Origin: HXMU1420-13 sp965229525
Lineage (GTDB): Bacteria > Bacteroidota > Rhodothermia > Balneolales > Balneolaceae
Length of the DNA stretch: 64,000 nt
Assembly: GCA_965229525.1 (NCBI GenBank)
Contig: OZ245886.1
Span: 1,736,001 to 1,800,000 of the forward strand
Reading direction: 5' to 3'
How positions within the stretch are numbered: the first letter of the stretch is position 1; each line of letters opens with the position of its first letter. A program made the translations under genes and the position numbers. Positions 1 to 8,760 of this stretch are shown piece after piece. The notes under the pieces were generated by a model that saw nothing but the letters and a program-made list of their open reading frames with translations, was not told the origin of the DNA and made no database searches.

Positions 1-2
1 CA

Positions 3-341
3 ACATTTCGAGGAAATCCAGAGTTATATAATCCTGAAGAACTATTTTTGTCTTCACTTTCATCCTGCCATATGCTGTGGTTTTTGCATCTATGTTCTGT
101 GGAAGGGATTATAGTCGTAGACTATCAAGACAGTGCTGAAGGTATTATGGAAGAAGAAAAAGATGGTAAGGGTCGGTTCAAAGAAGTTACATTATGTCCA
201 AGAGTTACGGTTAAAGAGGAACGAATGGCAGCAAAAGTGGATTCCATTCATTCAAAAGCTAATAAGATGTGTTTCATTGCAAATTCGTGCAATTTTAGCA
301 TAAGGCATGAACCAATCACAGCATGGGAATCATCAATTTAA
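3..341 (+). CDS. OsmC family protein, 5' end outside window
   Basis: The reading frame is open from the first bases of the window to the stop at 339-341, so the gene starts upstream and only about 112 residues are seen. The visible part carries an early Cys in the segment SSLSSCHMLWFLH and the later signature HSKANKMCFIANS, which matches the second conserved Cys region of OsmC/Ohr-type proteins. Family members are dimeric thiol-dependent hydroperoxide reductases or uncharacterised relatives. The next gene, 12 bp downstream on the same strand, encodes a peroxiredoxin-like protein, which fits a peroxide-defence pair (inference). An internal ATG at 48 would remove part of the conserved core and is not the real start. 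Confidence 0.82.
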   Translation, partial: TFRGNPELYNPEELFLSSLSSCHMLWFLHLCSVEGIIVVDYQDSAEGIMEEEKDGKGRFKEVTLCPRVTVKEERMAAKVDSIHSKANKMCFIANSCNFSIRHEPITAWESSI

Positions 342-353
342 TAAAGAAAGACT

Positions 354-830
354 ATGATTAAAGTGGGCGCTAAAATGGATACTAACTTCACCATTCATGT
401 AGTTGAAGGGGATGAAGAAAGGGAAGTGAATTTTACAGAAGTTTTGACCAGACCAACCATTGTATCTGTGTATATGAAGAACAACACATCTAGCTGTGAT
501 AAACAAAATATTTCATTAGCTGAGCATGCTTCTTGGTTTGATGATGCTGGTTATAATGTGGTTACAATCAGTAAAGACACTTGTGGATCTCACAAAAAAT
601 ACATCGCTAAGCATGGCATTAGTTATATGATCGCATCAGATCCAGAGTTTAAATTTTCTTCTGCTACTGATTCCATTGTAGAAAAAAAGATGTATGGTAA
701 GGTTTATGAAGGCCCATCACGATCAGCCTTTGTTATTGATACAGATGGTACTATTTTGGCAGCTATCGAAAAAATCGACACTAAGGCGCATGCCAATGAG
801 CTTAAGGAAGTAATAGGGTCGCTTAATTAA
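354..830 (+). CDS. Peroxiredoxin, Bcp/PrxQ-like, atypical cysteines
   Basis: 158 residues with a thioredoxin-like AhpC/TSA fold, about the length of Bcp/PrxQ enzymes that reduce hydroperoxides with a peroxidatic Cys. Cys48 sits in TSSC, preserving the Thr-x-x-Cys core of the active site, but the usual Pro four residues before that Thr is absent (Met41). The resolving Cys that Bcp places five residues after the first is Ile here; the only other Cys is Cys77 in DTCGSHKKY, at the start of the next helix. The C-terminal segment SRSAFVIDTDGTI is typical of the family. It lies between an OsmC gene and topA (13 bp gap). The fold call is firm, the exact mechanism is not. Confidence 0.8.
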   Translation: MIKVGAKMDTNFTIHVVEGDEEREVNFTEVLTRPTIVSVYMKNNTSSCDKQNISLAEHASWFDDAGYNVVTISKDTCGSHKKYIAKHGISYMIASDPEFKFSSATDSIVEKKMYGKVYEGPSRSAFVIDTDGTILAAIEKIDTKAHANELKEVIGSLN

Positions 831-843
831 AAGTAGTTAGTAC

Positions 844-3384
844 ATGAAAAGTCTTGTAATTGTAGAGTCTCCCACAAAGACTAAAACCATTAGTAAGTAT
901 CTGCCAAAGGGATACGAGGTCGATTCCTCTATGGGACATATACGAGACTTACCGGCCTCTGCAAAGAATATTCCGGCCAAATATAAGAAAGAACCCTGGG
1001 CTACATTAGGGATCAATCCTGATGACAGGTATTACGCAATATATGTTACCCCACCTGATAAGAAGAAGATTGTTTCTCGTCTGAAAGCAAAACTTAAAGA
1101 AGCTGATGAGTTGATTCTGGCAACGGATGAGGATCGTGAGGGTGAGGCAATTTCATGGCATTTATTAGAGGTATTAAAACCAAAAGTGCCCGTTAAAAGA
1201 ATGGTTTTTCGCGAGATTACGAAAGAAGCTGTACAAAATGCCTTAGAGAATACACGAGAGATTGATATGAACCTGGTGTTTGCACAGGAAACACGACGAA
1301 TTCTAGATCGTTTAGCTGGCTATACAGTTTCTCCTTTATTATGGAAAAAAATCTCACCGGGTTTATCAGCTGGGCGGGTTCAATCAGTAGCTGTAGGGTT
1401 TTTGGTAGAGCGTGAACGCGAACGAATGAAGTTTAAAAGTGGAACTTATTATGACCTGCAGGCAGTACTTCAAAAGACAGGTGAGAATGATGAATTCAAA
1501 GCTGATCTTACTCACTTAAACAGCAAAAGAATTGCTACTGGAAAAGATTTTGATGAAAATACCGGCAATCTTAAAAAACCAGATTCTGTTGTACTTTTAG
1601 ATGAAACAGCCGCTGGATCTTTAGTTAAAGATCTAGAAAAAGCGGTCTGGTCAGTTTCGAATGTTGAAGTAAGCACACAAAAAAGAAATCCAGCTCCACC
1701 TTTTATCACGTCTACGCTTCAACAGGAAGCGAATCGTAAATTCGGTATGAGTGCTCGCGATACCATGAGTGTTGCTCAGAAGTTGTACGAGAAAGGGTTC
1801 ATCACTTACATGAGAACCGATTCAACTCGTCTATCATCTCAAGCAATTGATGCCGCTAGAAACGGCATTGTTGAGATGTATGGCGAAGATTATCTTTTTG
1901 AAAGAGTGCGTAACTATTCTGCAAAAGGAAAGACTGCCCAAGAGGCACACGAAGCAATTCGCCCATCCGGTTCAAGTTTTATATTACCTGAAAAATCAGG
2001 GTTAAAAGATCGAGAGTTTAAATTGTATGACTTGATTTGGAAGCGAACCATTGCCACCCAAATGGCTGAGGCTGAACTTGAATTCACAAATGTGACAATT
2101 ACAGCCAGGAACAATGGTACTTCCGCTGATTTTCGATCAAGTGGGAAGAAAATTTTATTCCCGGGATTTTTCAGAGCATATGTTGAGGGTAGTGATGACA
2201 CAGAGTCAGCACTTGAAAATCAGGAAAAATTTTTACCGGCGCTTAGTGAAGGCGATTCAACAGATCTTCAAGAGTTGAAATCGATCATTCATGAAACGAA
2301 ACCACCGGCGCGTTATACCGAGGCAACGTTAGTAAAAGAATTAGAGAAATCAGGTGTTGGTAGACCAAGTACTTACGCTGCTGTAATCTCTACTATTCAA
2401 GACAGAAAGTATGCGAGACTAGATGCAAAAGCACTTGTTCCTACCTTTACAGCTTTTGCGGTTACGGCACTTCTTGAAGAGCACTTTCCTGATTTGGTGG
2501 ATAGTGGTTTTACCTCCGGTTTAGAAGATAAACTTGACGGAGTAGCGGCTGGTACTACAGACCCTGTTAAATATCTTGATGATTATTACAAAGGTGATAA
2601 CGGACTTCGTGCAAAAGTAGATAAACAAGAAGATAAGATTGATCCACAAAAAGCGAAGTTGCTTGATTTACCATTAGACGGGTTAGAAGGGATAAGTGTA
2701 GCGGTAGGGCGATTTGGTCCATATGCGAAAATGCAAAAAGGAGACGAAGAAGTTTCGACGTCATTGCCACAGGATATGGATCCCTCAGATATCACACCCG
2801 CCAAGCTGGAAGAGCTGATTAAATTATCCGAAGAGCAGGATAAACCGCTTGGAATTCACCCCGTGGAAGGACTACCAGTATTTATGCTAAGTGGCCGATA
2901 TGGACCTTACGTTCAGTTGGGTGAAGTAACTGAAGAGAATAAAAAGCCAAAACGAGTTTCATTGTTAAAAGGGATGACACCGGAAACAATGGATTTTGAA
3001 ACTGCTGTTAAGCTTCTAGAATTGCCCAGAACTTTGGGAGAACACCCTGAAGACGGTAAAGTAGTGAAAGCCGGGGTAGGTCGATTTGGTCCATTTGTAG
3101 TACATGATGGGAAATTTAAATCCATCCCAAAAACCGACGATGTTCTTACCGTTGGTCTGGCACGCGCACTAGAATTGCTCGCGATGAAAACGGCACCAAG
3201 AAAAAGCTCAGAGCTAAAAGATTTAGGAGTTCACCCTGAGACTGAACAGCCGATAAAGGTGATGGATGGACGATATGGACCGTATATAAAGCACGGTAAA
3301 AAGAATATTGGACTTCCAAAAGGAACAACTCCCGAGGAAGTAACCCTTGAAAAGGCAGTTGAGCTTATTGCAGAAAAAGGCTAG
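844..3384 (+). CDS. topA: DNA topoisomerase I
   Basis: 846-residue type IA topoisomerase, which relaxes negative supercoils by transient single-strand breakage. The N-terminal TOPRIM domain shows Glu8 in VIVESP and the acidic triad Asp95, Asp97, Glu99 in TDEDREGE. The catalytic tyrosine is Tyr322 in GFITYMRTDS. The last ~250 residues hold four repeats built on GRFGPY/GRYGPY (near residues 620, 680, 740 and 800), the zinc-free C-terminal repeat type; no CxxC zinc-ribbon pairs of the E. coli enzyme are visible. The start at 844 is confirmed by MKSLVIVESPTKTKTI, the usual N terminus. Confidence 0.97.
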   Translation: MKSLVIVESPTKTKTISKYLPKGYEVDSSMGHIRDLPASAKNIPAKYKKEPWATLGINPDDRYYAIYVTPPDKKKIVSRLKAKLKEADELILATDEDREGEAISWHLLEVLKPKVPVKRMVFREITKEAVQNALENTREIDMNLVFAQETRRILDRLAGYTVSPLLWKKISPGLSAGRVQSVAVGFLVERERERMKFKSGTYYDLQAVLQKTGENDEFKADLTHLNSKRIATGKDFDENTGNLKKPDSVVLLDETAAGSLVKDLEKAVWSVSNVEVSTQKRNPAPPFITSTLQQEANRKFGMSARDTMSVAQKLYEKGFITYMRTDSTRLSSQAIDAARNGIVEMYGEDYLFERVRNYSAKGKTAQEAHEAIRPSGSSFILPEKSGLKDREFKLYDLIWKRTIATQMAEAELEFTNVTITARNNGTSADFRSSGKKILFPGFFRAYVEGSDDTESALENQEKFLPALSEGDSTDLQELKSIIHETKPPARYTEATLVKELEKSGVGRPSTYAAVISTIQDRKYARLDAKALVPTFTAFAVTALLEEHFPDLVDSGFTSGLEDKLDGVAAGTTDPVKYLDDYYKGDNGLRAKVDKQEDKIDPQKAKLLDLPLDGLEGISVAVGRFGPYAKMQKGDEEVSTSLPQDMDPSDITPAKLEELIKLSEEQDKPLGIHPVEGLPVFMLSGRYGPYVQLGEVTEENKKPKRVSLLKGMTPETMDFETAVKLLELPRTLGEHPEDGKVVKAGVGRFGPFVVHDGKFKSIPKTDDVLTVGLARALELLAMKTAPRKSSELKDLGVHPETEQPIKVMDGRYGPYIKHGKKNIGLPKGTTPEEVTLEKAVELIAEKG

Positions 3385-3452
3385 TTGATTGCCTCGTTCT
3401 GAGCAAGTATTTTGACCTACGACTTTGGTTTTAACTCGGGCGAGAAATCACC

Positions 3453-4019
3453 ATGCAAAAACGCAGCGACTTTCATTTTAGATACCCACCAAATATCCAT
3501 GAACTGGATTTAGCCACCATGGTGAGTATGTTTAGAAGTAGAGGCGAGCCAAGAAAAGCACCCCCTGGCGAGTATCTTGCTTGCGCATATTCTAAAGAAC
3601 TATTGAAAGAAGCTAAGTGGTGGTTTGGACTGTATTACTCTCAGGATACGTGGGATCACATGCTAACGAAAGGAAGCGAAGGATATCCCCTCACCAACAT
3701 CGATTTAAATGTACTGGGAAGCGTTTATATCTCAGAGGATGAAGCACCTCATCGAGAGTTCATTGAAAAAAATGCAGGAACGACTGAAAAGCTTGCGTAC
3801 CTAATTGTTAACGATCTTCGCACTTTTGGTTTCCTTTCTGAAGATGATAGTGGTTTTTTAAGGATCACTCCAAGAGGAGAAAAAGCACTGCATGGAATCT
3901 CCAGGCGGATGTACGAGAAAAGATTCCTCCCTGAAATGCTTTCCGATGAACCGGCACCTGAATCACCCCGCATCGAACAGGCCCAGAAAAAAGATGAGGA
4001 GCAGACTAGTCTATTTTAG
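3453..4019 (+). CDS. Conserved-looking hypothetical protein, possible winged helix
   Basis: 188 residues, no signal peptide or membrane segment. I do not recognise the family. The N-terminal half is rich in aromatic residues (KWWFGLYYSQDTWDHML). The segment around residues 110-150, LAYLIVNDLRTFGFLSE followed by FLRITPRGEKAL, resembles the helix-strand-turn pattern of a winged-helix domain, where a short hairpin precedes ITPRG. The C terminus is charged and probably disordered. Base composition matches topA upstream, so it looks native. It starts 68 bp after topA and may be co-transcribed with it. A nucleic-acid-binding role is only a guess. Confidence 0.65.
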   Translation: MQKRSDFHFRYPPNIHELDLATMVSMFRSRGEPRKAPPGEYLACAYSKELLKEAKWWFGLYYSQDTWDHMLTKGSEGYPLTNIDLNVLGSVYISEDEAPHREFIEKNAGTTEKLAYLIVNDLRTFGFLSEDDSGFLRITPRGEKALHGISRRMYEKRFLPEMLSDEPAPESPRIEQAQKKDEEQTSLF

Positions 4020-4075
4020 TTGACTTATCTTCAAATAATTATTTTATTGGACTTGTGTCATAATTATCTACAGAA

Positions 4076-5524
4076 TTGTCTAATATAGATTTTCAGGTTT
4101 ATTCTAAATCTGACTTACCCATTGAGTTAAGTACTTTCTTTCGGAATGAGTTCAAAGAATCTGCAAGCGATATCGAAGATCGTATTAAAGGATTTATTGA
4201 TAATATAATTGATGGTGCATGTTATCTTGTTGAATTTCCATATGTCGATAAAGTTTATAGAGATAGTTTTTATAAATATTTTTCCTCTAAATTAAATACA
4301 TATTCAAGAGACTGTATAAGAGTTTCAATTTTTAAGAAATCTATTGAAATCAATGAATTTTTCAATAAATCAAATCATGCAAAATTAAAAGAAAATTATG
4401 CAGGTTTTTTCATAATTCGACCAACTCTACCTAATCCGATTGGAAGGTCAATTATTACACGTGATATTGTAAAATTAAATGGTTCATTAATATGTGAATC
4501 ATCATTCTCTACAACATGTATGGGACTAAAATTTTCAGTTTCTGGCTTTCCATATTCTTCACAGGATGTAGAAACAATTACCTGCGCTGAAACTACTCTG
4601 TGGAGTTTAATGGAGTATTTTAGTAATAATTATGTTGATTATACACCTGTATTGCCGTCTAATATTATTTCTACTCTTGAGAGTATAAGCATTGAAAGGC
4701 AATTACCATCTAAAGGACTAAATATTGAGGATTTATCCTTTGCACTTAAATCTTATGGTTTTGGAACTAGGATATATTCTGAAAGTGATTTTGGTAGCGA
4801 TTTTAATAAACTAATTTCGTCTTATGTCGAATCTGGAATTCCATTGTTAATTGCTATGTCAAATGGAAAGAATATTCATCATGCATTAATTTGTTGTGGT
4901 AGAGAAGAAGTATCCAATTTGCATATTCAAAACTTAAAATTAGACGATGGATATTATGATTTTGGCGATATTGGAGTAGAATATATATTTGTTGATGATA
5001 ATTTATTTCCATTTAAAAGAGCAGGGCTTGATTCACCAGGAAAAAATTATTCAACTCCTGAATGGAAGCAATGCAAGATTACACATTTCATTGTTCCATT
5101 ATATCCAAAAGTATATTTAGAAGTTTACGAAGCTAAAAATTATTTCAAAAGAATTCTAAAGAATAGTGGAATTAAAAATGTAACATTAAGAGTTTTTTTA
5201 ACGTCATCTCGATCATTTAAAAATGAAATTTTAGAAAATGATGATTTAACCGATGAATACAAACGGGAAGTTATTTCACTTAATATGCCAAAATTTATTT
5301 GGGTGTGTGAAATTTCGAATAAGACTCTTATAAAGAAGAAAAAATGTTTTGGAACAGTTGTTCTTGATGCAACAGAACCTAATATCAATAAATTCAAACC
5401 AATAATATTCTTTCAATATTACAATTCTTTTTTATTTAAAGAAGATGGATCGTTATCTTTGAAAGATTTAAAGGAACCTATAAGTAATTATGCAGTTTAT
5501 CAAAACAATCTTGACGGGTTCTAA
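4076..5524 (+). CDS. Predicted papain-like (C39-like) cysteine peptidase, unknown family
   Basis: 482 residues, no signal peptide or membrane segment, clearly more AT-rich than the flanking genes. The start codon is TTG at 4076; no in-frame ATG near the N terminus fits better. The middle of the protein has the spacing of a papain-fold active site: Gln163 (SSQD), Cys170 (TCAETTLWSLMEYF), His268/His269 (NIHHALICCG, preceded by the strand GIPLLIAMS) and Asp307/Asp308 (FVDDNLFPF). Q-x6-C followed by G-hydrophobic-H and D is the order seen in C39-like peptidases. The first ~150 residues and the last ~140 (RVFLTSSRSF, then PKFIWVCEIS and GTVVLDATE) are not assigned. A 56-aa gene follows after 11 bp with its own good ribosome site, so peptidase plus peptide form one unit ending at a terminator. 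Substrate unknown; processing of the peptide is speculation. Confidence 0.8.
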   Translation: MSNIDFQVYSKSDLPIELSTFFRNEFKESASDIEDRIKGFIDNIIDGACYLVEFPYVDKVYRDSFYKYFSSKLNTYSRDCIRVSIFKKSIEINEFFNKSNHAKLKENYAGFFIIRPTLPNPIGRSIITRDIVKLNGSLICESSFSTTCMGLKFSVSGFPYSSQDVETITCAETTLWSLMEYFSNNYVDYTPVLPSNIISTLESISIERQLPSKGLNIEDLSFALKSYGFGTRIYSESDFGSDFNKLISSYVESGIPLLIAMSNGKNIHHALICCGREEVSNLHIQNLKLDDGYYDFGDIGVEYIFVDDNLFPFKRAGLDSPGKNYSTPEWKQCKITHFIVPLYPKVYLEVYEAKNYFKRILKNSGIKNVTLRVFLTSSRSFKNEILENDDLTDEYKREVISLNMPKFIWVCEISNKTLIKKKKCFGTVVLDATEPNINKFKPIIFFQYYNSFLFKEDGSLSLKDLKEPISNYAVYQNNLDGF

Positions 5525-5535
5525 ATAGGAGTAAA

Positions 5536-5706
5536 ATGAGCAAACAAAATAAACATATTAAATCTGAGGCAAAGTCTATTGATATTGATAAGCTTAAGAA
5601 AAATATGGTTTCATTTGACAAGGCAATGAATGAAACAAGAAGGGATTTTATTCTAAAGTCTACTAGTTCAAAAAAAAGTGCTTCAGAATTAGTTTTATCA
5701 TCTTAA
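5536..5706 (+). CDS. Small 56-residue protein downstream of the papain-like peptidase
   Basis: ATG at 5536, stop TAA at 5704-5706, preceded by TAGGAG with good spacing. The protein is Lys/Ser-rich: basic first half (MSKQNKHIKSEAKSIDIDKL), then KAMNETRRDFILKS, then a Ser-rich tail ending SASELVLSS. It has no cysteine, no signal peptide and no membrane segment. It shares the AT-rich composition of the upstream gene and ends two bases before a strong terminator, so the two genes almost certainly share a transcript. Possible roles are substrate, regulator or small partner of the peptidase; the sequence does not decide between them. Confidence 0.7.
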   Translation: MSKQNKHIKSEAKSIDIDKLKKNMVSFDKAMNETRRDFILKSTSSKKSASELVLSS

Positions 5707-5708
5707 AT

Positions 5709-5739
5709 AAAAAAGGAACAGATTCTGTTCCTTTTTTAT
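5709..5739. terminator. Bidirectional intrinsic terminator
   Basis: A near-perfect inverted repeat of AAAAAGGAACAGA and TCTGTTCCTTTTT, ending in a T run. The A/T flanks make it work on both strands, serving the 4076-5706 cassette on the plus strand and the M1 peptidase gene that ends at 5763 on the minus strand. Confidence 0.85.
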
Positions 5740-5762
5740 TATAGTCTAACAGATTCAAAGTT

Positions 5763-7643
5763 TTATTCCTCTGATATCTCTTCAACAGGATAGACATTGT
5801 TCGATTTATCAATGTCAGCCAGTCTTTGACTTGGATCGATAACTATTGATGTAATCTTATCTGCAGAAACTGGGATTTCAAAAGAATATGTCGGGTTCAC
5901 CCATGGCCAGTCTTCAAGAACCGTTCTTTTGATGTCATTTTCAGCTGGCTTTTCACCGCGCATAATTCGAAGTGGAATGTAGAATAATTCTTCAGATCCG
6001 TCTGCATAAACCACGTGTACATCTAATGGCATGGGCATCAGTCCAATCCTTTCTAGAGTAATATTCGTTGATTCAGGGGTTCCATCCATCGTCGCAATAG
6101 AGTAATCGATAGTTTTGGTCGTATTTACGAAGTATTCGTGGTACCAATCGAGCACCATTCCTGATTCTCTCTCCATTAGGCGAATTACATCCAGATCAGT
6201 TGGGTGTTTCATTTTCCATTGATTATGCAATTCTTTGATCGCTCTTCGGAAGGTTTCATGTCCGATAATGTAATCCAGCTGACCAAGATAAACGGCCCCT
6301 TTGCTATAAGCTGCCCGACCATAGGCAAAATTTGTGTGATAATGATCGGCATGGGTAGACATCGGTTCTTCAACACCCGAACGTGCTAACATATAATATC
6401 CATTATACGAGCTTTCATAAGGAAACTCAGCCCCACGGTCAAATAGGTGATCTATAGTTTCGTTAGACGCGTATACTGTGAATCCCTCATCAATCCATGC
6501 ATACAACGCTTCATTGGTTGCAATCACATTTTGATACCAGCTATGATACATTTCATGCACGCTTACACCAACTAAACTTCCTAATGATCGTGCTCCCGTG
6601 ATTAATGTACCCATAGGGTATTCCATTCCACCATCACCACCTTGTATGGTTGTGTATTGCGGATACGGATATTCACCAAAATGCTCATTTGCATATTCGA
6701 ATGCTCCAACTAAATATTCTGGAAGTTGCTCCCAGTACGATAAATATTCTGCATTTTCTTCATCTGATGCCTGAACACTAATTTGATCAGCCTGATAGAA
6801 AAAGTGAAGTTTTGGTCCGTTTGGAACCTGTGCCGTGGTATGAACAAAATCAGGGTCTGCTCCCCAGAAGAAGTCCAGTACATTTTCAGCTTTAAAATGA
6901 TAGGTGATTCTATCCGATTCGTGTGACACATCAACTCCTTCATCCTGATATCCATTTCCCACTTCATTAGGGTTTTGAATGATACCGGTAGCACCTAATA
7001 AGTAGTCGCTATCAATCGTGATTTTTACGTCAAATTCACCAAAAACACCATGGAACTCACGGCCAATGTATGGGTTTGGGTGCCAGCCTCTATAGTCATA
7101 TTCAGCTAACTTTGGATACCATTGGCTCATAGAAAATTCTACGCCTTCAGCATTCTGCTTGCCAGTTCTTCGCACCTGCTCAGGTACCTGGCTTTCAAAT
7201 TCCATATCGAAAGTAGTTGATGTACCCGGCTGGATAGCTTCATTCAGTTCAACAACAAGAATTGTACCTTCTACTGTAAACTCAACATCCTCACCATCTT
7301 GCTTTAAGGTAAGTATATTGTGATACCCGATATCGTCATCTCCCAAATATAAAATGCGATCTCGCACTCTCCCATCTGGATCTTGAATGGTTCTTGAACG
7401 AACATCCATCATGCTACCCGGTTGAAATGCATTGTAGTACAAGTGATAATACACACGATCTAAAATATCTGGTGAGTTATTGGTGTACACCAGTTTCTGA
7501 ATTCCGGTAAATCGATGAGTTTCAGTGTCTACATCAATTTCCATAGTGTAATCAACATGCTGCTGCCAATATGAATGTTGCTGTGCAAACAGGTTTGTTG
7601 AAATGGCTACTACAAAGAGGAAGAAAAAAAGCTTTTTCATCAT
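5763..7643 (-). CDS. M1 family zinc metallopeptidase, exported
   Basis: 626 residues with a signal peptide (MMKKLFFFLF..., cleavage after LFA-QQ near residue 20). The zinc site is complete: H363-E364-M-Y-H367 and the third ligand Glu386 in WIDEGF, with the M1 spacing of 18 residues between. The exopeptidase loop GxMEN appears as GGMEY (about 338-342). M1 enzymes remove N-terminal residues from peptides; here it would act in the periplasm or at the outer membrane. It follows recR on the same strand after 82 bp and converges on the 4-5.7 kb cassette across a shared terminator. Confidence 0.93.
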   Translation of the reverse strand: MMKKLFFFLFVVAISTNLFAQQHSYWQQHVDYTMEIDVDTETHRFTGIQKLVYTNNSPDILDRVYYHLYYNAFQPGSMMDVRSRTIQDPDGRVRDRILYLGDDDIGYHNILTLKQDGEDVEFTVEGTILVVELNEAIQPGTSTTFDMEFESQVPEQVRRTGKQNAEGVEFSMSQWYPKLAEYDYRGWHPNPYIGREFHGVFGEFDVKITIDSDYLLGATGIIQNPNEVGNGYQDEGVDVSHESDRITYHFKAENVLDFFWGADPDFVHTTAQVPNGPKLHFFYQADQISVQASDEENAEYLSYWEQLPEYLVGAFEYANEHFGEYPYPQYTTIQGGDGGMEYPMGTLITGARSLGSLVGVSVHEMYHSWYQNVIATNEALYAWIDEGFTVYASNETIDHLFDRGAEFPYESSYNGYYMLARSGVEEPMSTHADHYHTNFAYGRAAYSKGAVYLGQLDYIIGHETFRRAIKELHNQWKMKHPTDLDVIRLMERESGMVLDWYHEYFVNTTKTIDYSIATMDGTPESTNITLERIGLMPMPLDVHVVYADGSEELFYIPLRIMRGEKPAENDIKRTVLEDWPWVNPTYSFEIPVSADKITSIVIDPSQRLADIDKSNNVYPVEEISEE

Positions 7644-7725
7644 GAATATTATTTAAAGTTCAGTGCGATAAAGGACGGGACTAATTCAATAAAAGACTAG
7701 TCTATTTACAATTTTTGTGGCTGAT

Positions 7726-8328
7726 TTAGAATGCAGAACGGCTCATGAAAGCGCGGCTTAATGTAGCCTCATCTATAAATTCAAGTTCGGTACCCATTGG
7801 AATTCCATATGCAATCCGAGTTACTTTAACTTCATATGGGGTTAATAACTTGTTGATGTAGTAGGATGTTGCCTCACCTTCCGCATCCGGATTTAGTGCC
7901 AGAATTACTTCCTTGATTTGCTCATCACCACCAACTCTTTTTAGTAAATCTTGAATCTTTAATTGGTCGGGACCAACGTTATCCATTGGAGATATAATAC
8001 CACCAAGTACATGGTAGCGTCCTCGAAATTCATTGGTTTTTTCTATGATGTAAACATCATTGAATTCTTCGACCACACAAATTTGCCCATTCTCTCTCTT
8101 TGGATTTTCGCAAATATTACATGGATCAGCATCGGAAACATTTCCACAAGTGGAGCAGCGAATAACTTTTTGCTTTAAATCGATAATGGCATTCGCCAAC
8201 TTAAGTGCATATTCATCGTTTTGTTTCAGTAAATGAATAGCAATTCTTTGAGCAGATTTTCTTCCCGTTCCCGGAAGTTTAGACAATTGTTCTATTGCCC
8301 TTTCTAAATATTCAGAAGTTAGTTGCAA
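7726..8328 (-). CDS. recR: Recombination mediator RecR
   Basis: 200 residues, standard length. Helix-hairpin-helix at the N terminus (LSKLPGTGRKSAQRIA), a C4 zinc finger (Cys58, Cys61, Cys70, Cys73) and a TOPRIM domain (VVEEFNDVYIIE onward, ALNPDAEGEAT). RecR works with RecO/RecF to load RecA on gapped DNA. The order dnaX-ybaB-recR on one strand is the classical bacterial arrangement. Confidence 0.97.
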   Translation of the reverse strand: MQLTSEYLERAIEQLSKLPGTGRKSAQRIAIHLLKQNDEYALKLANAIIDLKQKVIRCSTCGNVSDADPCNICENPKRENGQICVVEEFNDVYIIEKTNEFRGRYHVLGGIISPMDNVGPDQLKIQDLLKRVGGDEQIKEVILALNPDAEGEATSYYINKLLTPYEVKVTRIAYGIPMGTELEFIDEATLSRAFMSRSAF

Positions 8329-8403
8329 GAAATTATGAATTTCGAATTATGGATTATGAATGGATGATTCAATTCATAAATCATAATCCTTAATTTAAGA
8401 TTG
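8329..8403. repeat. AT-rich imperfect repeat/hairpin between ybaB and recR
   Basis: This 75-bp spacer interrupts an operon that is usually tightly packed. It contains repeated ATGAATT/ATTATG words and an inverted repeat (GGATTATGAAT near 8349 against ATTCATAAATCATAATCC near 8374). Similar TTAAGAATT-type words occur at 25741-25766 and 56101-56135. Confidence 0.45.
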
Positions 8404-8748
8404 TTAGAGTCCGAATTTTGAAAGATCCATGCCTGGTAGCCCGCCTCCCGGTATCATACCTTTATACGCTTCTTGCATCTTCTTTTGCGCTTCTTGCTCA
8501 GCCATTTCAAGGGCTTTATTCACACCGGCAACTATTAAATCTTCAAGCATCTCTTTGTCTGATGGATCAACTACATCCTTATCAACATCAATAGAGATTA
8601 CTTTGCGCAAACCATTGGCTTTCACTTTTACCATACCTCCGCCGGTTTCAGCTTCAACAATAACTTCGCCAAGTTGAGCCTGAGTTTCCTGAACTTTAGT
8701 CTGCATTTCCTGAATTTTGCCGAACATATCGGCCATATTAAAATCCAT
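8404..8748 (-). CDS. ybaB: YbaB/EbfC family DNA-binding protein
   Basis: 114 residues, the usual size for this nucleoid-associated dimer. Features are the N-terminal Met/Gln-rich helix (MFGKIQEMQTKVQETQAQL), the central sheet VEAETGGGMVKVKANGLRKV and the motif DKEMLEDLIVAGVNKAL, followed by a Gly/Pro-rich tail. It lies 12 bp downstream of dnaX and upstream of recR. Confidence 0.95.
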   Translation of the reverse strand: MDFNMADMFGKIQEMQTKVQETQAQLGEVIVEAETGGGMVKVKANGLRKVISIDVDKDVVDPSDKEMLEDLIVAGVNKALEMAEQEAQKKMQEAYKGMIPGGGLPGMDLSKFGL

Positions 8749-8760
8749 AATACTTCCTTC

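Noticed and set aside
48..341. ATG 48 as start of the OsmC gene
   Set aside because: The frame continues upstream with conserved residues (FRGNPELYNPEELFL), so the real start is outside the window.
1914..2201. Antisense frames inside topA and other long genes
   Set aside because: They are shadows of strongly conserved genes on the other strand, without ribosome sites or family signals.
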